From assembly GCA_009744235.1 (NCBI GenBank), contig WPHV01000001.1, positions 186,001-250,000 of the forward strand: DNA of 64,000 bases, in the 5' to 3' direction. Below are positions 19,599-28,515 of the stretch, piece by piece. This DNA comes from Gillisella vitis (GTDB taxonomy: Bacteria > Pseudomonadota > Alphaproteobacteria > Rhizobiales > Rhizobiaceae). Position numbers and translations under genes: made by a program. Within the stretch, counting starts at the first letter, position 1, and each line of letters opens with the position of its first letter. The notes beneath the pieces are model-generated. The model had not been told where the DNA came from, ran no database searches, and saw only the letters and a program-made list of their open reading frames with translations.

Positions 19599-19979
19599 TG
19601 GTCTTTTCTCCCTTTGTCCGTGTTATGCGTGCCGCGCAATCTTTGCCTTAGGCTTCTTTGAAGTCAGCAAACAATTAGGAACGCCGCAAACCGGATTTTG
19701 CTCCATGAGTTCCAAAAGTTTTTTATTCTCTGCTTATGGAGGAAAGCATAAAGCCAAGGTGTTACGATCTGATGTCGTGCAGATGGCGTAAAAGTGGCAA
19801 GACTGGCAAATTTTGGAGGCGTGCGTCACGAAACGGTACAACATAGACGTGTATCACTCAGAACAGCACAGAAAAAACAGTCAGACTGTGTCAGGTTCAG
19901 ATTGAACCAAACAAACTCTGGCTTCTTTCGTTTTTCTTTTCGGGAAAACCGAGCTCCACTTTTCCTAAGGCAAACTCTC
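19599..19979. other. Intergenic region, no gene recognised
   Basis: The stretch between two minus-strand genes contains only short frames without ribosome sites. CTTTTTCGTTTTTCTTTTC-like pyrimidine tracts near 19930-19945 follow the nuclease gene on the minus side without a convincing hairpin. Nothing else could be identified. Confidence 0.3.
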
Positions 19980-20801
19980 TCAGCACCAGGGCTGGCGATG
20001 GCCGGTCCAGGGCCTGACCAATCCCTCATCGACCATCATCGCGCCGAGTGAACGACCATTTCGGCTCACCACGCGCAATTTTCGTCCATATTGGTCTTCA
20101 TCCCGCATTCCAAAGGGAGAAAGATCGAAACTGCCGGCGCTGAGCAGATCACGCAATCGTACCTTGGCGGCAAAGCCCCGGTCGCGCTCGGATTTGCATT
20201 TTGCCTGTTCGGTTTCGGGCGCATCGATATCGGCAACCCGGATCTTGGTCTTGTTGACCCAGAAGGTGTCGCCATCGACAACGCAATTGTCGAGCCCGCT
20301 CGTGCCGCAATAATAGAATTTGCCGGAAACCCGCTGCTTATCGACCCCGCGCGGCTGAAGGGAGGCAACGACCTGTCCCGGTACCAGCGTGGTGGCGGGC
20401 GGCAAGGGGCTGTCATCTCTCGAACGCGGCATCATCGATGCGGTCGGTATCATCGTCGTGGCCGGTGGCAGTGGCGTCGGATCGAGCCTGCGCGCCATCG
20501 GTGTTGGAACGCTTGCGGGCGGAACCGGGCCAGTCTCGCTGCGGCTACTGGTTTCGCGGGGCGCATGGCCCTGCAATTGCGCGATATATTTGCCACCTGT
20601 TCCGAACGTCTTGTCGATCAGCCCAGACAATTCCTTGCGGTGGTCATAGGCCGAAACGCCGGCCACCACCACGACAAGCGCCCCAAACCAAGGCCAAAGG
20701 CTGCCGCCAGACCCTGCCCGTTTTGCTCTTGACCCACCGGATGCCCGGCGTTTGTTTGCGCCCCCGCGCCTTGCCCCTCCCGCTGCTTTTCTAGCCGCCA
20801 T
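19980..20801 (-). CDS. Membrane-anchored thermonuclease (SNase) family protein
   Basis: A 273-residue protein. A basic N-terminal ~35 residues rich in Arg/Lys/Gly precedes one transmembrane segment (LWPWFGALVVVVAGVSAY), then a Pro-rich linker, then an SNase-like domain from ~165. The domain shows VVDGDTFWVNKTKIRVADID, then APETEQA, with the expected Asp, Arg and Glu of the active site, and QYGRKLRVV with the second Arg. Calcium-dependent nucleases of this family cut DNA/RNA; this one would face the periplasm. The domain looks complete but ends soon after the last motif. Confidence 0.85.
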   Translation of the reverse strand: MAARKAAGGARRGGANKRRASGGSRAKRAGSGGSLWPWFGALVVVVAGVSAYDHRKELSGLIDKTFGTGGKYIAQLQGHAPRETSSRSETGPVPPASVPTPMARRLDPTPLPPATTMIPTASMMPRSRDDSPLPPATTLVPGQVVASLQPRGVDKQRVSGKFYYCGTSGLDNCVVDGDTFWVNKTKIRVADIDAPETEQAKCKSERDRGFAAKVRLRDLLSAGSFDLSPFGMRDEDQYGRKLRVVSRNGRSLGAMMVDEGLVRPWTGHRQPWC

Positions 20802-20931
20802 GTTTTACTCCTTATAGAATGGCGGCATTATCGTCGTTAAGAGTTTCTAAAAGGTTGGCGCCTTCAGGGGAAAACAGTTATCCAAAATGAAACAGCATGT
20901 CTCTGCATCAGTCCGCGAGATAGGCATGAAA

Positions 20932-20953
20932 AAGCCCGCATCGCTGCGGGCTT
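20932..20953 (-). terminator. Rho-independent terminator after the cupredoxin gene
   Basis: A perfect 9-bp stem (AAGCCCGCA / TGCGGGCTT) with loop TCGC lies 34 bp after the cupredoxin stop. On the minus strand it is followed by TTTTT. Confidence 0.85.
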
Positions 20954-20986
20954 ATCATAAGAGGTAAAGAGATCACCGGCTGCCGA

Positions 20987-21418
20987 TCAGGGCGTAACGG
21001 TCAATGTGCCCTGCATACCGGCCTCGTAGTGACCCTTGATATTGCAGAACACCAGATAGCTGCCCGGCTTCAATGTCACCTTAAGCTTGCCATCGGCGCC
21101 GGGCTTCAGATCCGACACTTCGCCAAGGCTTTTCAGCTTCTTTTCGTCAACGCGGTGCTTGGCCGTGTCGAGCGGTATCTTGGCATCCGGCGTCGCCAGC
21201 TTTACCACGATCATCTCATGGTCTTCCGACATGGCATCGTTGTGAACGTGGAACACCGCCGGACCGGCGGCAACCGTTGCAGGCTCCATCTTCAGCCCCA
21301 TGGCGCCACCGCCCTCACCCGTTTCGGTGACCTTGATCTGGGTTTCAGCCGCAAAAGCCACCGATGCGGTAAGGCTCGTTGCAATAAGGGCTGCGTAAAG
21401 ACCGGTCTTGAACATCAT
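20987..21418 (-). CDS. Periplasmic cupredoxin (plastocyanin/azurin-like)
   Basis: A 143-residue secreted protein: signal peptide MMFKTGLYAALIATSLTASV ending near AFAAE, then a cupredoxin fold. The type 1 copper ligands are visible as His in SEDHEMIVV, Cys in YLVFCNIKGHYEAGM, and the His and Met of the same C-x4-H-x4-M segment. It probably carries electrons or binds copper in the periplasm. The first of two adjacent ATGs (21418) has AGGAG eight bases upstream. A terminator follows. No oxidase or copper operon is adjacent. Confidence 0.88.
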   Translation of the reverse strand: MMFKTGLYAALIATSLTASVAFAAETQIKVTETGEGGGAMGLKMEPATVAAGPAVFHVHNDAMSEDHEMIVVKLATPDAKIPLDTAKHRVDEKKLKSLGEVSDLKPGADGKLKVTLKPGSYLVFCNIKGHYEAGMQGTLTVTP

Positions 21419-21498
21419 GGTGTAAGCTCCTGATTGGGTTTCTTCTGGCACCAGCTATGATGATCATTGCTGACAGCGCTCTGAACGCGCCGTACCAT

Positions 21499-22902
21499 TC
21501 ACCGCAATTGCTGCAAACCCGCCTTCAATGAGCCAAGAACCCTCGCATCCATGGTTTGCGCCACGTTGAAACGCATGAACCGGCCCGCATTCTGCGACAG
21601 GCTGAAGACATTGCCGGGTGCCAGGATGACACCATCGTCAAGGCAGTGCCGGGCCAGAGCGCCCGATTCGATCCCATCAGGCATTTTACACCATAGAAAA
21701 AGTCCCGCCTTCGGCTGGAGCCAGGGCGTGAAGCCAAGCGACGACAACTCCGCCGCCACAGTGCTGCGCGCTGCGGCCAGCCGGGTTTTCAGCCCTTCAA
21801 GATGTTTACGATAGCCACCATCCGTCAGCACCGCCAACACCAGCTCGGCGGAAAGCCGCCCGCCACCAAAACTCGTGGCGATCTTCAAGTCGGTCAGACC
21901 CTCGATCCAATCACGCCGGGCGGCGATATAACCGCAGCGCACCGAAGCCGACAATGTCTTGGAAAAACTGCCGATCTGTACCACCCGGTTCAATCCGTCG
22001 AAGGCTGACAGCCGCGCAGACGCGACATCTTCGAAATCGGCAAAAATATCATCTTCGACGATGGTCAGGTCGGCCCGGTCGGCAAGGGTCAGCAACCGAT
22101 GCGCATTCACCGCCGAAAGGCTTGCGCCGGTGGGATTATGCACGCCGGAATTGGTAATATAGAGCCGCGGCCTATGCGCCTCGACAATGGCTGCAAAGGC
22201 CTCCAGATCCGGGCCATCCGCCAGATAAGGCACGCTGACGATGGTGGCGCGGTGCGCCCGCAACAGAGCGTGAAAGTTGAAATAGCAGGGATCATCGACC
22301 AGAACGCAATCGCCCGGCTCCAGAAAAAACCGGCAGACCAGATCGATGGCATGGGTCCCCGATTCCGTCAGCATGATCGCATTCGCAGCAACCGTCAGCC
22401 CATGATCGGCCATCCGCCGCGATAGCAATTGCCGAAGCCCTGGCAGACCCAACGGAGAACCATAATCCGTCAGCACAGCACCATCGGCGCGGCCAAGCAT
22501 GCGGACCGCGCGCCGAAGGGCTGCCTGCGGCAACCAATCGGGCGGCAGCCAGCCGCATCCCGGTTTCAGCATATCGCCACGGGTTTCCAGCGACTGGCGA
22601 GAGACCCAGAACGGGTCGATCTCCCGCTCCAGTCGAGGCCCGAGATTGGTCAAGGACAGCGGAGCCAAGGGAGCCGCCACGAAAAACCCGGAGCCCGGCC
22701 GCGAGCGGATCAACCCTTCCGCCGCCAACCGTTCGTAAGCCTCCACCACTGTGGAAACCGAAACCTGCATGGTCTTGGCGAAGCCGCGCACAGAGGGCAG
22801 TCGCGCGCCGGTCGCCAGACTTCGGGAGGAAATGCGCGCCCGAATAGCTGCCATTACCGTCTCAATCCGGCTTGTTCCCTGCGCGTCCAAATCGCTCACC
22901 AT
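21499..22902 (-). CDS. MocR-type regulator: GntR DNA-binding domain fused to aminotransferase
   Basis: A 467-residue protein. The N-terminal ~75 residues are a GntR winged helix (LPSVRGFAKTMQVSVSTVVE, then AYERLAAEGLIRSRPGSGFF). The rest is a class I aminotransferase-like domain with HNPTGASLSAVNAHRLL, IVEDDIFADFED and a PLP-lysine region GSFSKTLSASVRCGYIAA. MocR proteins use PLP as effector sensor. It is divergent from a DMT-type exporter, which is the probable target. The ATG at 22902 starts the conserved part; the frame runs 13 codons further. Confidence 0.9.
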   Translation of the reverse strand: MVSDLDAQGTSRIETVMAAIRARISSRSLATGARLPSVRGFAKTMQVSVSTVVEAYERLAAEGLIRSRPGSGFFVAAPLAPLSLTNLGPRLEREIDPFWVSRQSLETRGDMLKPGCGWLPPDWLPQAALRRAVRMLGRADGAVLTDYGSPLGLPGLRQLLSRRMADHGLTVAANAIMLTESGTHAIDLVCRFFLEPGDCVLVDDPCYFNFHALLRAHRATIVSVPYLADGPDLEAFAAIVEAHRPRLYITNSGVHNPTGASLSAVNAHRLLTLADRADLTIVEDDIFADFEDVASARLSAFDGLNRVVQIGSFSKTLSASVRCGYIAARRDWIEGLTDLKIATSFGGGRLSAELVLAVLTDGGYRKHLEGLKTRLAAARSTVAAELSSLGFTPWLQPKAGLFLWCKMPDGIESGALARHCLDDGVILAPGNVFSLSQNAGRFMRFNVAQTMDARVLGSLKAGLQQLR

Positions 22903-23009
22903 CGCCTCTGTACTGCTCAAACAACCATAACAGTTTGGCAAAATTGTATTGCACCGTCTCTGGCATAACCGTCGCCTCGGCGCAAGAACAACAAAAACAG
23001 GAGCATCAC

Positions 23010-23873
23010 ATGAACAAGACGACGAGCGGGCTGATCAATGGTTTTCTGGGCATGCTGATCTTCAGCGGTTCGCTCCCGGCAACCCGGGCTGCGATCGGCA
23101 GTTTCGATCCGGTTTTTCTGACCGTCGCCCGCGCCAGCATCGCCGGCTTGCTCGGCTGCGGCCTGCTGCTTGTCTTTCGTCCAGCAAAACCCAACCTCGC
23201 TGAGATCGCGGCGCTCGCCATGGTCTCGCTCTGCGTGGTGATTGCCTTTCCCTTACTGACGGCCTACGCCTTGCAACATATACCCTCGGCCCGCTCATTG
23301 GTTTTCATCGCCTTGCTGCCGCTTTCAACCGCGCTATTTGCCGTTCTGCGTGGCGGTGAGCGTCCGCGACCGATCTTCTGGCTGTTTTCCGGCCTCGGCA
23401 GCGCGCTGGTGATCGGCTTTGCACTGTCTCAAGGGGCCGCCACCGCATCCTATGGCGATCTACTGATGGTCCTCGCCATCCTGATTTGCGGCCTTGGCTA
23501 TGCCGAAGGCGCAAGACTGTCGCGCCGGTTGGGCGGTTGGCAGGTGATCTGCTGGGCGCTGACGTTGGCTTTGCCCATCAGTGTCGTGGCCGCCGCCCTC
23601 ACCTTGCCACCAACACTCAATGGGGTCACCACTGGCGCCTGGCTCGGCCTTGGCTATGTCTCGCTGTTCAGCATGTTGATCGGCTTCATCTTCTGGTATC
23701 GCGGCCTTGCCCAGGGCGGCATTGCCGCCATCGGTCAATTGCAATTGCTGCAACCGTTTTTCGGCCTGGCGCTCGCCGCCGCCCTTCTCCACGAAACCGT
23801 CAGCGCCTCCATGCTGGTCACCACCCTTGCCGTCGTTGCCTGCGTCACTGGTGCCAGGAGGGCGACCCTATAG
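23010..23873 (+). CDS. EamA/DMT-family permease
   Basis: A 287-residue membrane protein with ten predicted hydrophobic segments arranged as two EamA halves (GFLGMLIFSGSLPATRAAIG in the first, ...GGIAAIGQLQLLQPFFGLAL in the second). Such carriers export amino acids, nucleosides or related metabolites. CAGGAGC is seven bases before the ATG. It is divergent from the MocR gene, which likely controls it in response to a PLP-reactive amine or vitamin B6. The substrate is unknown. Confidence 0.88.
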   Translation: MNKTTSGLINGFLGMLIFSGSLPATRAAIGSFDPVFLTVARASIAGLLGCGLLLVFRPAKPNLAEIAALAMVSLCVVIAFPLLTAYALQHIPSARSLVFIALLPLSTALFAVLRGGERPRPIFWLFSGLGSALVIGFALSQGAATASYGDLLMVLAILICGLGYAEGARLSRRLGGWQVICWALTLALPISVVAAALTLPPTLNGVTTGAWLGLGYVSLFSMLIGFIFWYRGLAQGGIAAIGQLQLLQPFFGLALAAALLHETVSASMLVTTLAVVACVTGARRATL

Positions 23874-24089
23874 CCGTCACCAAAACACCGGAAAGAGCAC
23901 ACCAAAGTGCTGAGCGGCCCTGCGCATTCCCTGGCCTCTAATAACTAAAAATTCATCACAAAAGCAGAATGCACAGGCTTTTCCCTGCCCTATCGGAGGG
24001 AAAGAAACAGCAAAAACCCACAGGATTTGACAGGAAAACACTCGAATAAGGTGTGTATTGGCCTCATTTGTGGAATTTAAAGCTCATAA

Positions 24090-24119
24090 TTGCATAAACC
24101 GTGATATTTTTGCTACATA
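24090..24119 (+). promoter_or_regulatory. Candidate promoter of the outer-membrane protein gene; remaining spacer featureless
   Basis: TTGCAT (24090-24095) and TACATA (24114-24119) are separated by 18 bp and lie 55 bp before the start codon. The rest of the 300-bp spacer (23874-24173) is AT-rich and shows no gene, repeat or RNA structure that I can support. Confidence 0.35.
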
Positions 24120-24173
24120 CACGCAAATGAATAGATTATATCTCACTCACTCATTGAACGAGTGGAGACGAAT

Positions 24174-24812
24174 ATGAACAGACTGACCCTCCTTGCAACC
24201 GCTGCAACCCTTTTCGTATCGGCAGGCATTGCCATGGCCGCCGATGCAGTCGACCAGGTTCCGACAGCTCCTGCTGCTGTTGAAACCCCCGCAGCGTTTT
24301 CATGGGCAGGCGGCTATATCGGCGTTTACGGTGGTTACGGCTGGCTGGATGCCACACTGTCGCAGAGCGGCGCATCGCTCTCGGATAATTTCGATGGCGG
24401 CCGCATCGGTGGATTTGGTGGCTGGAACTTCGATGTCGGCCACAACGTGATTCTCGGCGTGGAAGCCGACGTGAACTACGACTGGAACGAAAACAACTAT
24501 TCCGGCGTCAAGGTGGGCATGGATGTCTCCGGCTCTGCCCGCGCCCGCGCCGGTTACGCCATTGACCGCGCCCTGCTGTTTGTGGCTGGCGGCTGGACGG
24601 CAGACAGAACCTATATCAAGTCTTCATCCGGCGATTTCGACAAAACCCTGAACGGCTGGACCATCGGCGCTGGTGTGGATTATGCGATTACCAATCGCAT
24701 CTTTACCCGCCTCGAATATCGCTACAACGATTACGGCACCAAGAATATTAGCGACATCGATTTCGACAGCACGCAGAATGTCGTCAATCTCGGCATCGGT
24801 ATCAAATTCTGA
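24174..24812 (+). CDS. Outer-membrane beta-barrel protein (Omp25/RopB-like)
   Basis: A 212-residue protein with a signal peptide (MNRLTLLATAATLFVSAGIA, mature from ~AADAVD). The mature part has alternating aromatic strands typical of 8-stranded OmpA-like barrels: FSWAGGYIGVYGGYGW, GRIGGFGGWNFDVG, LGVEADVNYDWNE, RARAGYAIDRALLFVAGG, RLEYRYNDYGTKN and the terminal VVNLGIGIKF, ending in Phe as needed for BAM insertion. It matches the alphaproteobacterial Omp25/31-Rop family. It has its own promoter and a strong terminator. Confidence 0.88.
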   Translation: MNRLTLLATAATLFVSAGIAMAADAVDQVPTAPAAVETPAAFSWAGGYIGVYGGYGWLDATLSQSGASLSDNFDGGRIGGFGGWNFDVGHNVILGVEADVNYDWNENNYSGVKVGMDVSGSARARAGYAIDRALLFVAGGWTADRTYIKSSSGDFDKTLNGWTIGAGVDYAITNRIFTRLEYRYNDYGTKNISDIDFDSTQNVVNLGIGIKF

Positions 24813-24830
24813 TAGACTGCTTGAGAAATC

Positions 24831-24860
24831 AGCCCCGGTTTAACGACCGGGGCTTTTTTT
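24831..24860 (+). terminator. Rho-independent terminator of the outer-membrane protein gene
   Basis: A perfect stem AGCCCCGGT / ACCGGGGCT followed by seven T residues, 18 bp after the stop codon. Confidence 0.92.
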
Positions 24861-24871
24861 GTGATTGAAGG

Positions 24872-25618
24872 CTATTGCTCCAACGCAAAGCTGACATTCA
24901 CAGTGACACGATAGGTATTTTCCCCTGCCGCCATCGGCGTTGGGGCGGGCGCCATATCACGGGCCATGCTGGCTTTCATCATCATGCCCTGCTCGAAGGG
25001 CCGCGCTGAATTTTCATTGATGGAAATGATTCGGCCAAGCTTAACGCCAGCCGCTTGCGTCAGCACTTTCGCCTTGGCCAAGGCATCCGCCATGGCGGAT
25101 TTGCGGGCGTCATCGATGGCCGTTTCCGGCTTGTCATTGGTGAAGCGAATTTCTCCACCCTGGTTGACGCCGAGACCAACGGACGTATCGATTACCCCGC
25201 CCAGCTTGGACAGATCACGCACCCGAATCGTCAGCCCATTGCTGACGGAATAGCCTTCGATCACTGGCGGGCGGCTATCGGTTTTGTCTTCCGGTTCCTG
25301 GCGATAGCGCGGCGTAATCTGAAAACCGGATGTTTGCAGATCGCGATCCGCCAATCCCTTGTCCTTCAGGGATTTCAAAACCTTGGCCAAAGCCTCGCTA
25401 TTGTCCTTCAACGCCTGCGCAGCCTCGGCAGCCTCAGTCACGACACCCAATTGCATCAAAGCCATATCCGGCGCCAGACTGACCTCCCCTTCGCCCGATA
25501 CATTAATGACCGCCTCCTGCCGTGAGGCCTCCTGCGCCATAGCCGGAGAAACAAAAGCCAGAGATGCCAACACAAAGCCAAGCCGCCCAAGGCCAAAAAC
25601 CGCACCCAAATTCACCAT
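24872..25618 (-). CDS. SIMPL (DUF541) domain periplasmic protein
   Basis: A 248-residue protein with a signal peptide (MVNLGAVFGLGRLGFVLASL, cut after ~SPAMAQ). The mature part begins INVSGEGEVSLAPDMALMQL and continues with YRQEPEDKTDSRPPVIEGYS and VRDLSKLGGVIDTSVGLGVN, the usual features of the SIMPL/BP26-like family (Brucella BP26/Omp28). These proteins form periplasmic oligomeric channels or bind outer-membrane components. ATG 25618 has GGGAGACGAG just upstream. The terminal residues VNVSFALEQ are typical. Confidence 0.88.
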   Translation of the reverse strand: MVNLGAVFGLGRLGFVLASLAFVSPAMAQEASRQEAVINVSGEGEVSLAPDMALMQLGVVTEAAEAAQALKDNSEALAKVLKSLKDKGLADRDLQTSGFQITPRYRQEPEDKTDSRPPVIEGYSVSNGLTIRVRDLSKLGGVIDTSVGLGVNQGGEIRFTNDKPETAIDDARKSAMADALAKAKVLTQAAGVKLGRIISINENSARPFEQGMMMKASMARDMAPAPTPMAAGENTYRVTVNVSFALEQ

Positions 25619-25780
25619 CTCGTCTCCCAAGCTCCGCTTTCTGATTGCTCAACCTCACTCTAAACAACCTATTGCAAAACCATTGCGGCAAACACTTGTC
25701 GCCCCCCACGTTTTCCGCTAGAGCGTCATCACGGGTGTTGGAACCATTGCCAACCCCACCGCCGGCCCTCGCGCCAGGCC

Positions 25781-25856
25781 GGGCCTGTAGCTCAATGGTT
25801 AGAGCCGGCGGCTCATAACCGCTTGGTTGGGAGTTCGAGTCTCTCCGGGCCCACCA
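25781..25856 (+). tRNA. tRNA with anticodon CAT (Met, or Ile2 read as lysidine-CAT)
   Basis: A complete 76-nt cloverleaf: acceptor GGGCCTG pairs with CGGGCCC, D-arm TAGCTCAATGGTTAGAGC, anticodon loop CTCATAA, T-loop GTTCGAGTC and an encoded 3' CCA. The anticodon is CAT. The variable/anticodon context (GGCTCATAACCGCTTGGT) closely resembles E. coli tRNA-Ile2, whose C is modified to lysidine, so Ile2 is as likely as elongator Met. It lies at the left edge of the accessory region, a common insertion site type, but I found no copy of its 3' end downstream. Confidence 0.95.
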
Positions 25857-26169
25857 TTCTTATCTCACCGGTGTAGCTCGCCGCTGTAGCTCGCCACCAA
25901 CTTTCGGAATTTTGACACGAAGAATCGGAAAAACCAAATTTCTGCATTTGATGCAGAAAGCGCATTCAAGTTGACTTCGAAAGGTATTTTTTATTTTTTG
26001 CACCTTCGCATAAATTTCTACCGAAGCGCGCAACAAACTTTTTGATTGGGTTCATATCTGTACCCGTTCATTTTTTCTCCAATAGGAAATTAAAATAGCC
26101 AGACGACGCAGGAACACTTCGCCGTCTGGCAGGCTTCCCGTCACCCGTCAGGACAGGAAGCAGAAATGC
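25857..26169. other. Spacer between tRNA and phage capsid gene
   Basis: It contains a tandem TGTAGCTCGCC (25872-25882 and 25885-25895), the left copy of a 49-bp direct repeat, a perfect 9-bp-arm palindrome (TTTCTGCAT-ttg-ATGCAGAAA, 25939-25959), and two hairpins near 26099-26161 (arms CCAGACG/CGTCTGG and GCTTCC/GGAAGC) that may terminate the minus-strand phage operon. No gene is seen. Confidence 0.45.
25885..25933 (+). repeat. Left copy of 49-bp imperfect direct repeat
   Basis: It starts TGTAGCTCGCC and contains AATTTTGACACG. It matches 35319-35367 at 43 of 49 positions by eye, same orientation. The two copies bracket the Mu-like/OLD block (about 9.4 kb), starting 28 bp after the tRNA. Confidence 0.7.
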
Positions 26170-27063
26170 TCACCCAAGCCAGGGCGTAACAAGCAGGTCC
26201 AAAGAGTCACGCCACGGATTACTTTCGCCATTCGCCCGCGTCTGAGACACAATCAATTCCCTTGCCGCCTCTTCCAAAGACGGACCAACGACCAGCACTG
26301 TTGGCTTTACACCTAGCAGACGGCCATTATCGCCGCGCAGGCTCATCATTGAGGCGCGTGCAGCAGCGTACCTGCTGTTATCAAGAGGTCGCTTTGATCC
26401 CCACGCCAGTTGCCAAAGACCAAACCCCGCATTAGAGCGAGCGCGAACGCCATAGACATATTCATCACGGAAAAAGACGTTCTCATCATTTTCCTGGTCG
26501 AGCCGGGTCAACTGCGACTTGATGCGGTCCTGAAACACAATCGGCTTGATCGCTCGGCTTCCGTCAAGCAAAAACCAGGGCGCACCAGTCCCGCCATCCG
26601 TATTAGCAACGGAAATTACATTTCCATCCTGATCTAGTGTCGCATGATCAGGGTCGAAGAAATACTGGCCGTCGTAGCATTTTGTAGTAAAACCAGATTT
26701 CAGAAGATCATAGACAAGTTCATTTGGATGCTCGGCAGCGGCCTGCCCCATTTCCTGGAAGAGTGGGCTTAGGATGCCATACTGGTCATCTTCGAAATCT
26801 TCGCGCCTCACCCGTATTGTGTTCTCAAATTTACGATTTGAGATAGAAAAACTATGGGCTTCGAGATTATTGAATATGCGGTCACCGAGCCATTCTCGCA
26901 TCTTCGGAATTTGGCCTAGCCAGCGATAGATTTCGGTCGACGCGCTTGATGGCACCGTCATCGTGACTTTTTCGTACGTCGACTGGGCGCTACCAAAACC
27001 CTTATTAAATGACACTTTGAAGCCGGTAAAAGCGTTTTCAATATTCGCCCGGTTGATAAGCAT
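26170..27063 (-). CDS. Mu-like phage major head subunit (gpT family)
   Basis: A 297-residue protein with the features of Mu gpT: the N-terminal LINRANIENAFTGFKVSFNK, then TEIYRWLGQIPKMREWLGDR, IRVRREDFEDDQYG, FFDPDH, and a C-terminal section ending with DLLVTPWLG. This is the major capsid protein that assembles the icosahedral head of Mu-like phages. AAGGA precedes the ATG. It is the last gene of the minus-strand block; the usual downstream head-completion and tail genes are absent, so the prophage is incomplete. Confidence 0.9.
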   Translation of the reverse strand: MLINRANIENAFTGFKVSFNKGFGSAQSTYEKVTMTVPSSASTEIYRWLGQIPKMREWLGDRIFNNLEAHSFSISNRKFENTIRVRREDFEDDQYGILSPLFQEMGQAAAEHPNELVYDLLKSGFTTKCYDGQYFFDPDHATLDQDGNVISVANTDGGTGAPWFLLDGSRAIKPIVFQDRIKSQLTRLDQENDENVFFRDEYVYGVRARSNAGFGLWQLAWGSKRPLDNSRYAAARASMMSLRGDNGRLLGVKPTVLVVGPSLEEAARELIVSQTRANGESNPWRDSLDLLVTPWLG

Positions 27064-27077
27064 GTGCGGATCCTTTG

Positions 27078-28025
27078 TTATTCGCCAATTTGGGCGCTGA
27101 TGAATTCGGCTTCGGACAACCCCATAGTGCGGCAGATTTCCAATTGATCGTCGGTCAGCTTAGAGGCGGGTCTCGATTGATAACCGCCTTGAATTTGAGA
27201 GCTCATCACCTGCGTGAAGAACGGTCCGGTGCGCTCGACAAAGATATCCAGTTGAGGCTTGTTGATGGAGCAGAGGTTCAACGCCCAATCCCGAAGAAAT
27301 GGCGCAAGGGATCCGGATTTGATAAGTCCCGACACATGAATTTCAGCAGCCTGCTGGCTGATGCCCTGGCGAAGCTTGTTCCCTTCTGCGACAACACGTT
27401 CGAAGTCGCCAATAGGAACAAATTTCGCTGGGTCAGGATTGGCGCTGTTTGATGCGACCATCAAAGCCGAAATTGCATCGCGAACAGCATCGAAATCAGC
27501 GTCCGAAGCCAAACCGAGTAACGTTCGCAGTTCGTTGAGTTGTGCTTCATTCATGGAAAATACCTCCGACCGCGCCACAGCGGTCAAATCTAGGTTTGGA
27601 GTGTTGGTGAGGGCAACGTTTAGAATGCGCTTCACCATCCCTTTGGCGTCGTGATGAAATACTGGAGAGAGATAGCGATAAGCCCTTTGGCGAACCATCT
27701 TTGCAGCTTCAGGGGTCCATTGTACGTGCGCCCAGATACCATCGGAGCGGGCTTGCAATGCGGCTATCCAGCCTGCGGCCGGAGCAGGCTTTCCGCTATG
27801 CGCGGCATTGACAGATTGATGCTCGAAATCCACCACCATCTGAGTTCTGCCATGATAGCGGCGGGTCTCAGCCATTACAGTGTCTGGGTCAATTACCGTG
27901 TAAGGACCTCGTCCATCGCGGCCTGAGACTGTTCCCAGCGGCAATACGTGTATCCATTGCATGTCATCAGCATTAATTTTATCTGAGACCAGCATGGAAG
28001 CTGCGCTTGACAGAATATCAGCCAT
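27078..28025 (-). CDS. Mu-like phage protease/scaffold (gpI-Z type)
   Basis: A 315-residue protein. Its N-terminal half has MVVDFEHQSVNAAHSGKPAP and AAGWIAALQARSDGIWAHVQ, then AYRYLSPVFHHDAKGMV, matching Mu-type head maturation proteases (His/Ser catalytic type; candidate residues are His in DFEHQS and Ser in YLSPVF). The C-terminal half is helical like a scaffold (Z). ATG 28025 overlaps the stop of the upstream gene and has GAGGG upstream; a GTG at 28037 is possible. It sits immediately upstream of the capsid gene, as in Mu. Confidence 0.85.
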   Translation of the reverse strand: MADILSSAASMLVSDKINADDMQWIHVLPLGTVSGRDGRGPYTVIDPDTVMAETRRYHGRTQMVVDFEHQSVNAAHSGKPAPAAGWIAALQARSDGIWAHVQWTPEAAKMVRQRAYRYLSPVFHHDAKGMVKRILNVALTNTPNLDLTAVARSEVFSMNEAQLNELRTLLGLASDADFDAVRDAISALMVASNSANPDPAKFVPIGDFERVVAEGNKLRQGISQQAAEIHVSGLIKSGSLAPFLRDWALNLCSINKPQLDIFVERTGPFFTQVMSSQIQGGYQSRPASKLTDDQLEICRTMGLSEAEFISAQIGE

Positions 28026-28515
28026 GATGGCCCTCACCGCTTGCCAAGTTCACTCGAACAACCAGACCCAGAGCTACAGCTTCATCAATATGAGCGCTTA
28101 ATACCCTGCATTGACGCCGTTCGGATGAAGCACGGCGATCTTGATCCGATTTCAACCACCCTCTGACGGAAACATCTGTAGACGAGAGCCGCGTCGCGAT
28201 GTCGGCATTCTTCAATCCTTTGGATCGAAGATATCGGGCCAGAAATTTTTTTGCTGTGGGCACTCGGTAGCTGTGTGGATACCCAGCATTAAGCAGGCTT
28301 TCGGCGAGGTCACGAGCTTTTTTCTTCCCGTAAAGAAGCGCGATGTTAGTGCGGTTCTGAATAGCGTTTTCGTTCAAACGTATATATTTTCCGCCGAACA
28401 GCATTAAGAATTCGGAGCTTTTATGCAATCCGAGGACGTTGATGATTGGCACCAGGTGAGCGTCGACTTTTGCTGAGACTTCGTTACCGGCAGTATCTGT
28501 CCAAGTCAGTTTCAT
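28018..28515 (-). CDS. Putative Mor-like phage transcription activator
   Basis: A 165-residue protein. The central part (HKSSEFLMLFGGKYIRLN, then ALLYGKKKARDLAESLLNAG) and C-terminal YRVPTAKKFLARYLRSKGLK and NADIATRLSSTDVSVRGWLK follow the arrangement of Mor/Mga-C proteins of Mu-like phages: an FGG-Y dimerisation motif, then an HTH. This is a pattern-level call. If right, it activates middle or late phage genes. It overlaps the protease start by a few bases and so lies in the same operon. Confidence 0.5.
   Translation of the reverse strand: MKLTWTDTAGNEVSAKVDAHLVPIINVLGLHKSSEFLMLFGGKYIRLNENAIQNRTNIALLYGKKKARDLAESLLNAGYPHSYRVPTAKKFLARYLRSKGLKNADIATRLSSTDVSVRGWLKSDQDRRASSERRQCRVLSAHIDEAVALGLVVRVNLASGEGHHG

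Noticed and set aside
25939..25959. TTTCTGCAT/ATGCAGAAA palindrome considered as an integrase core site
   Set aside because: No integrase gene is present and no second copy was seen at the right border; kept only as a note in the spacer entry.
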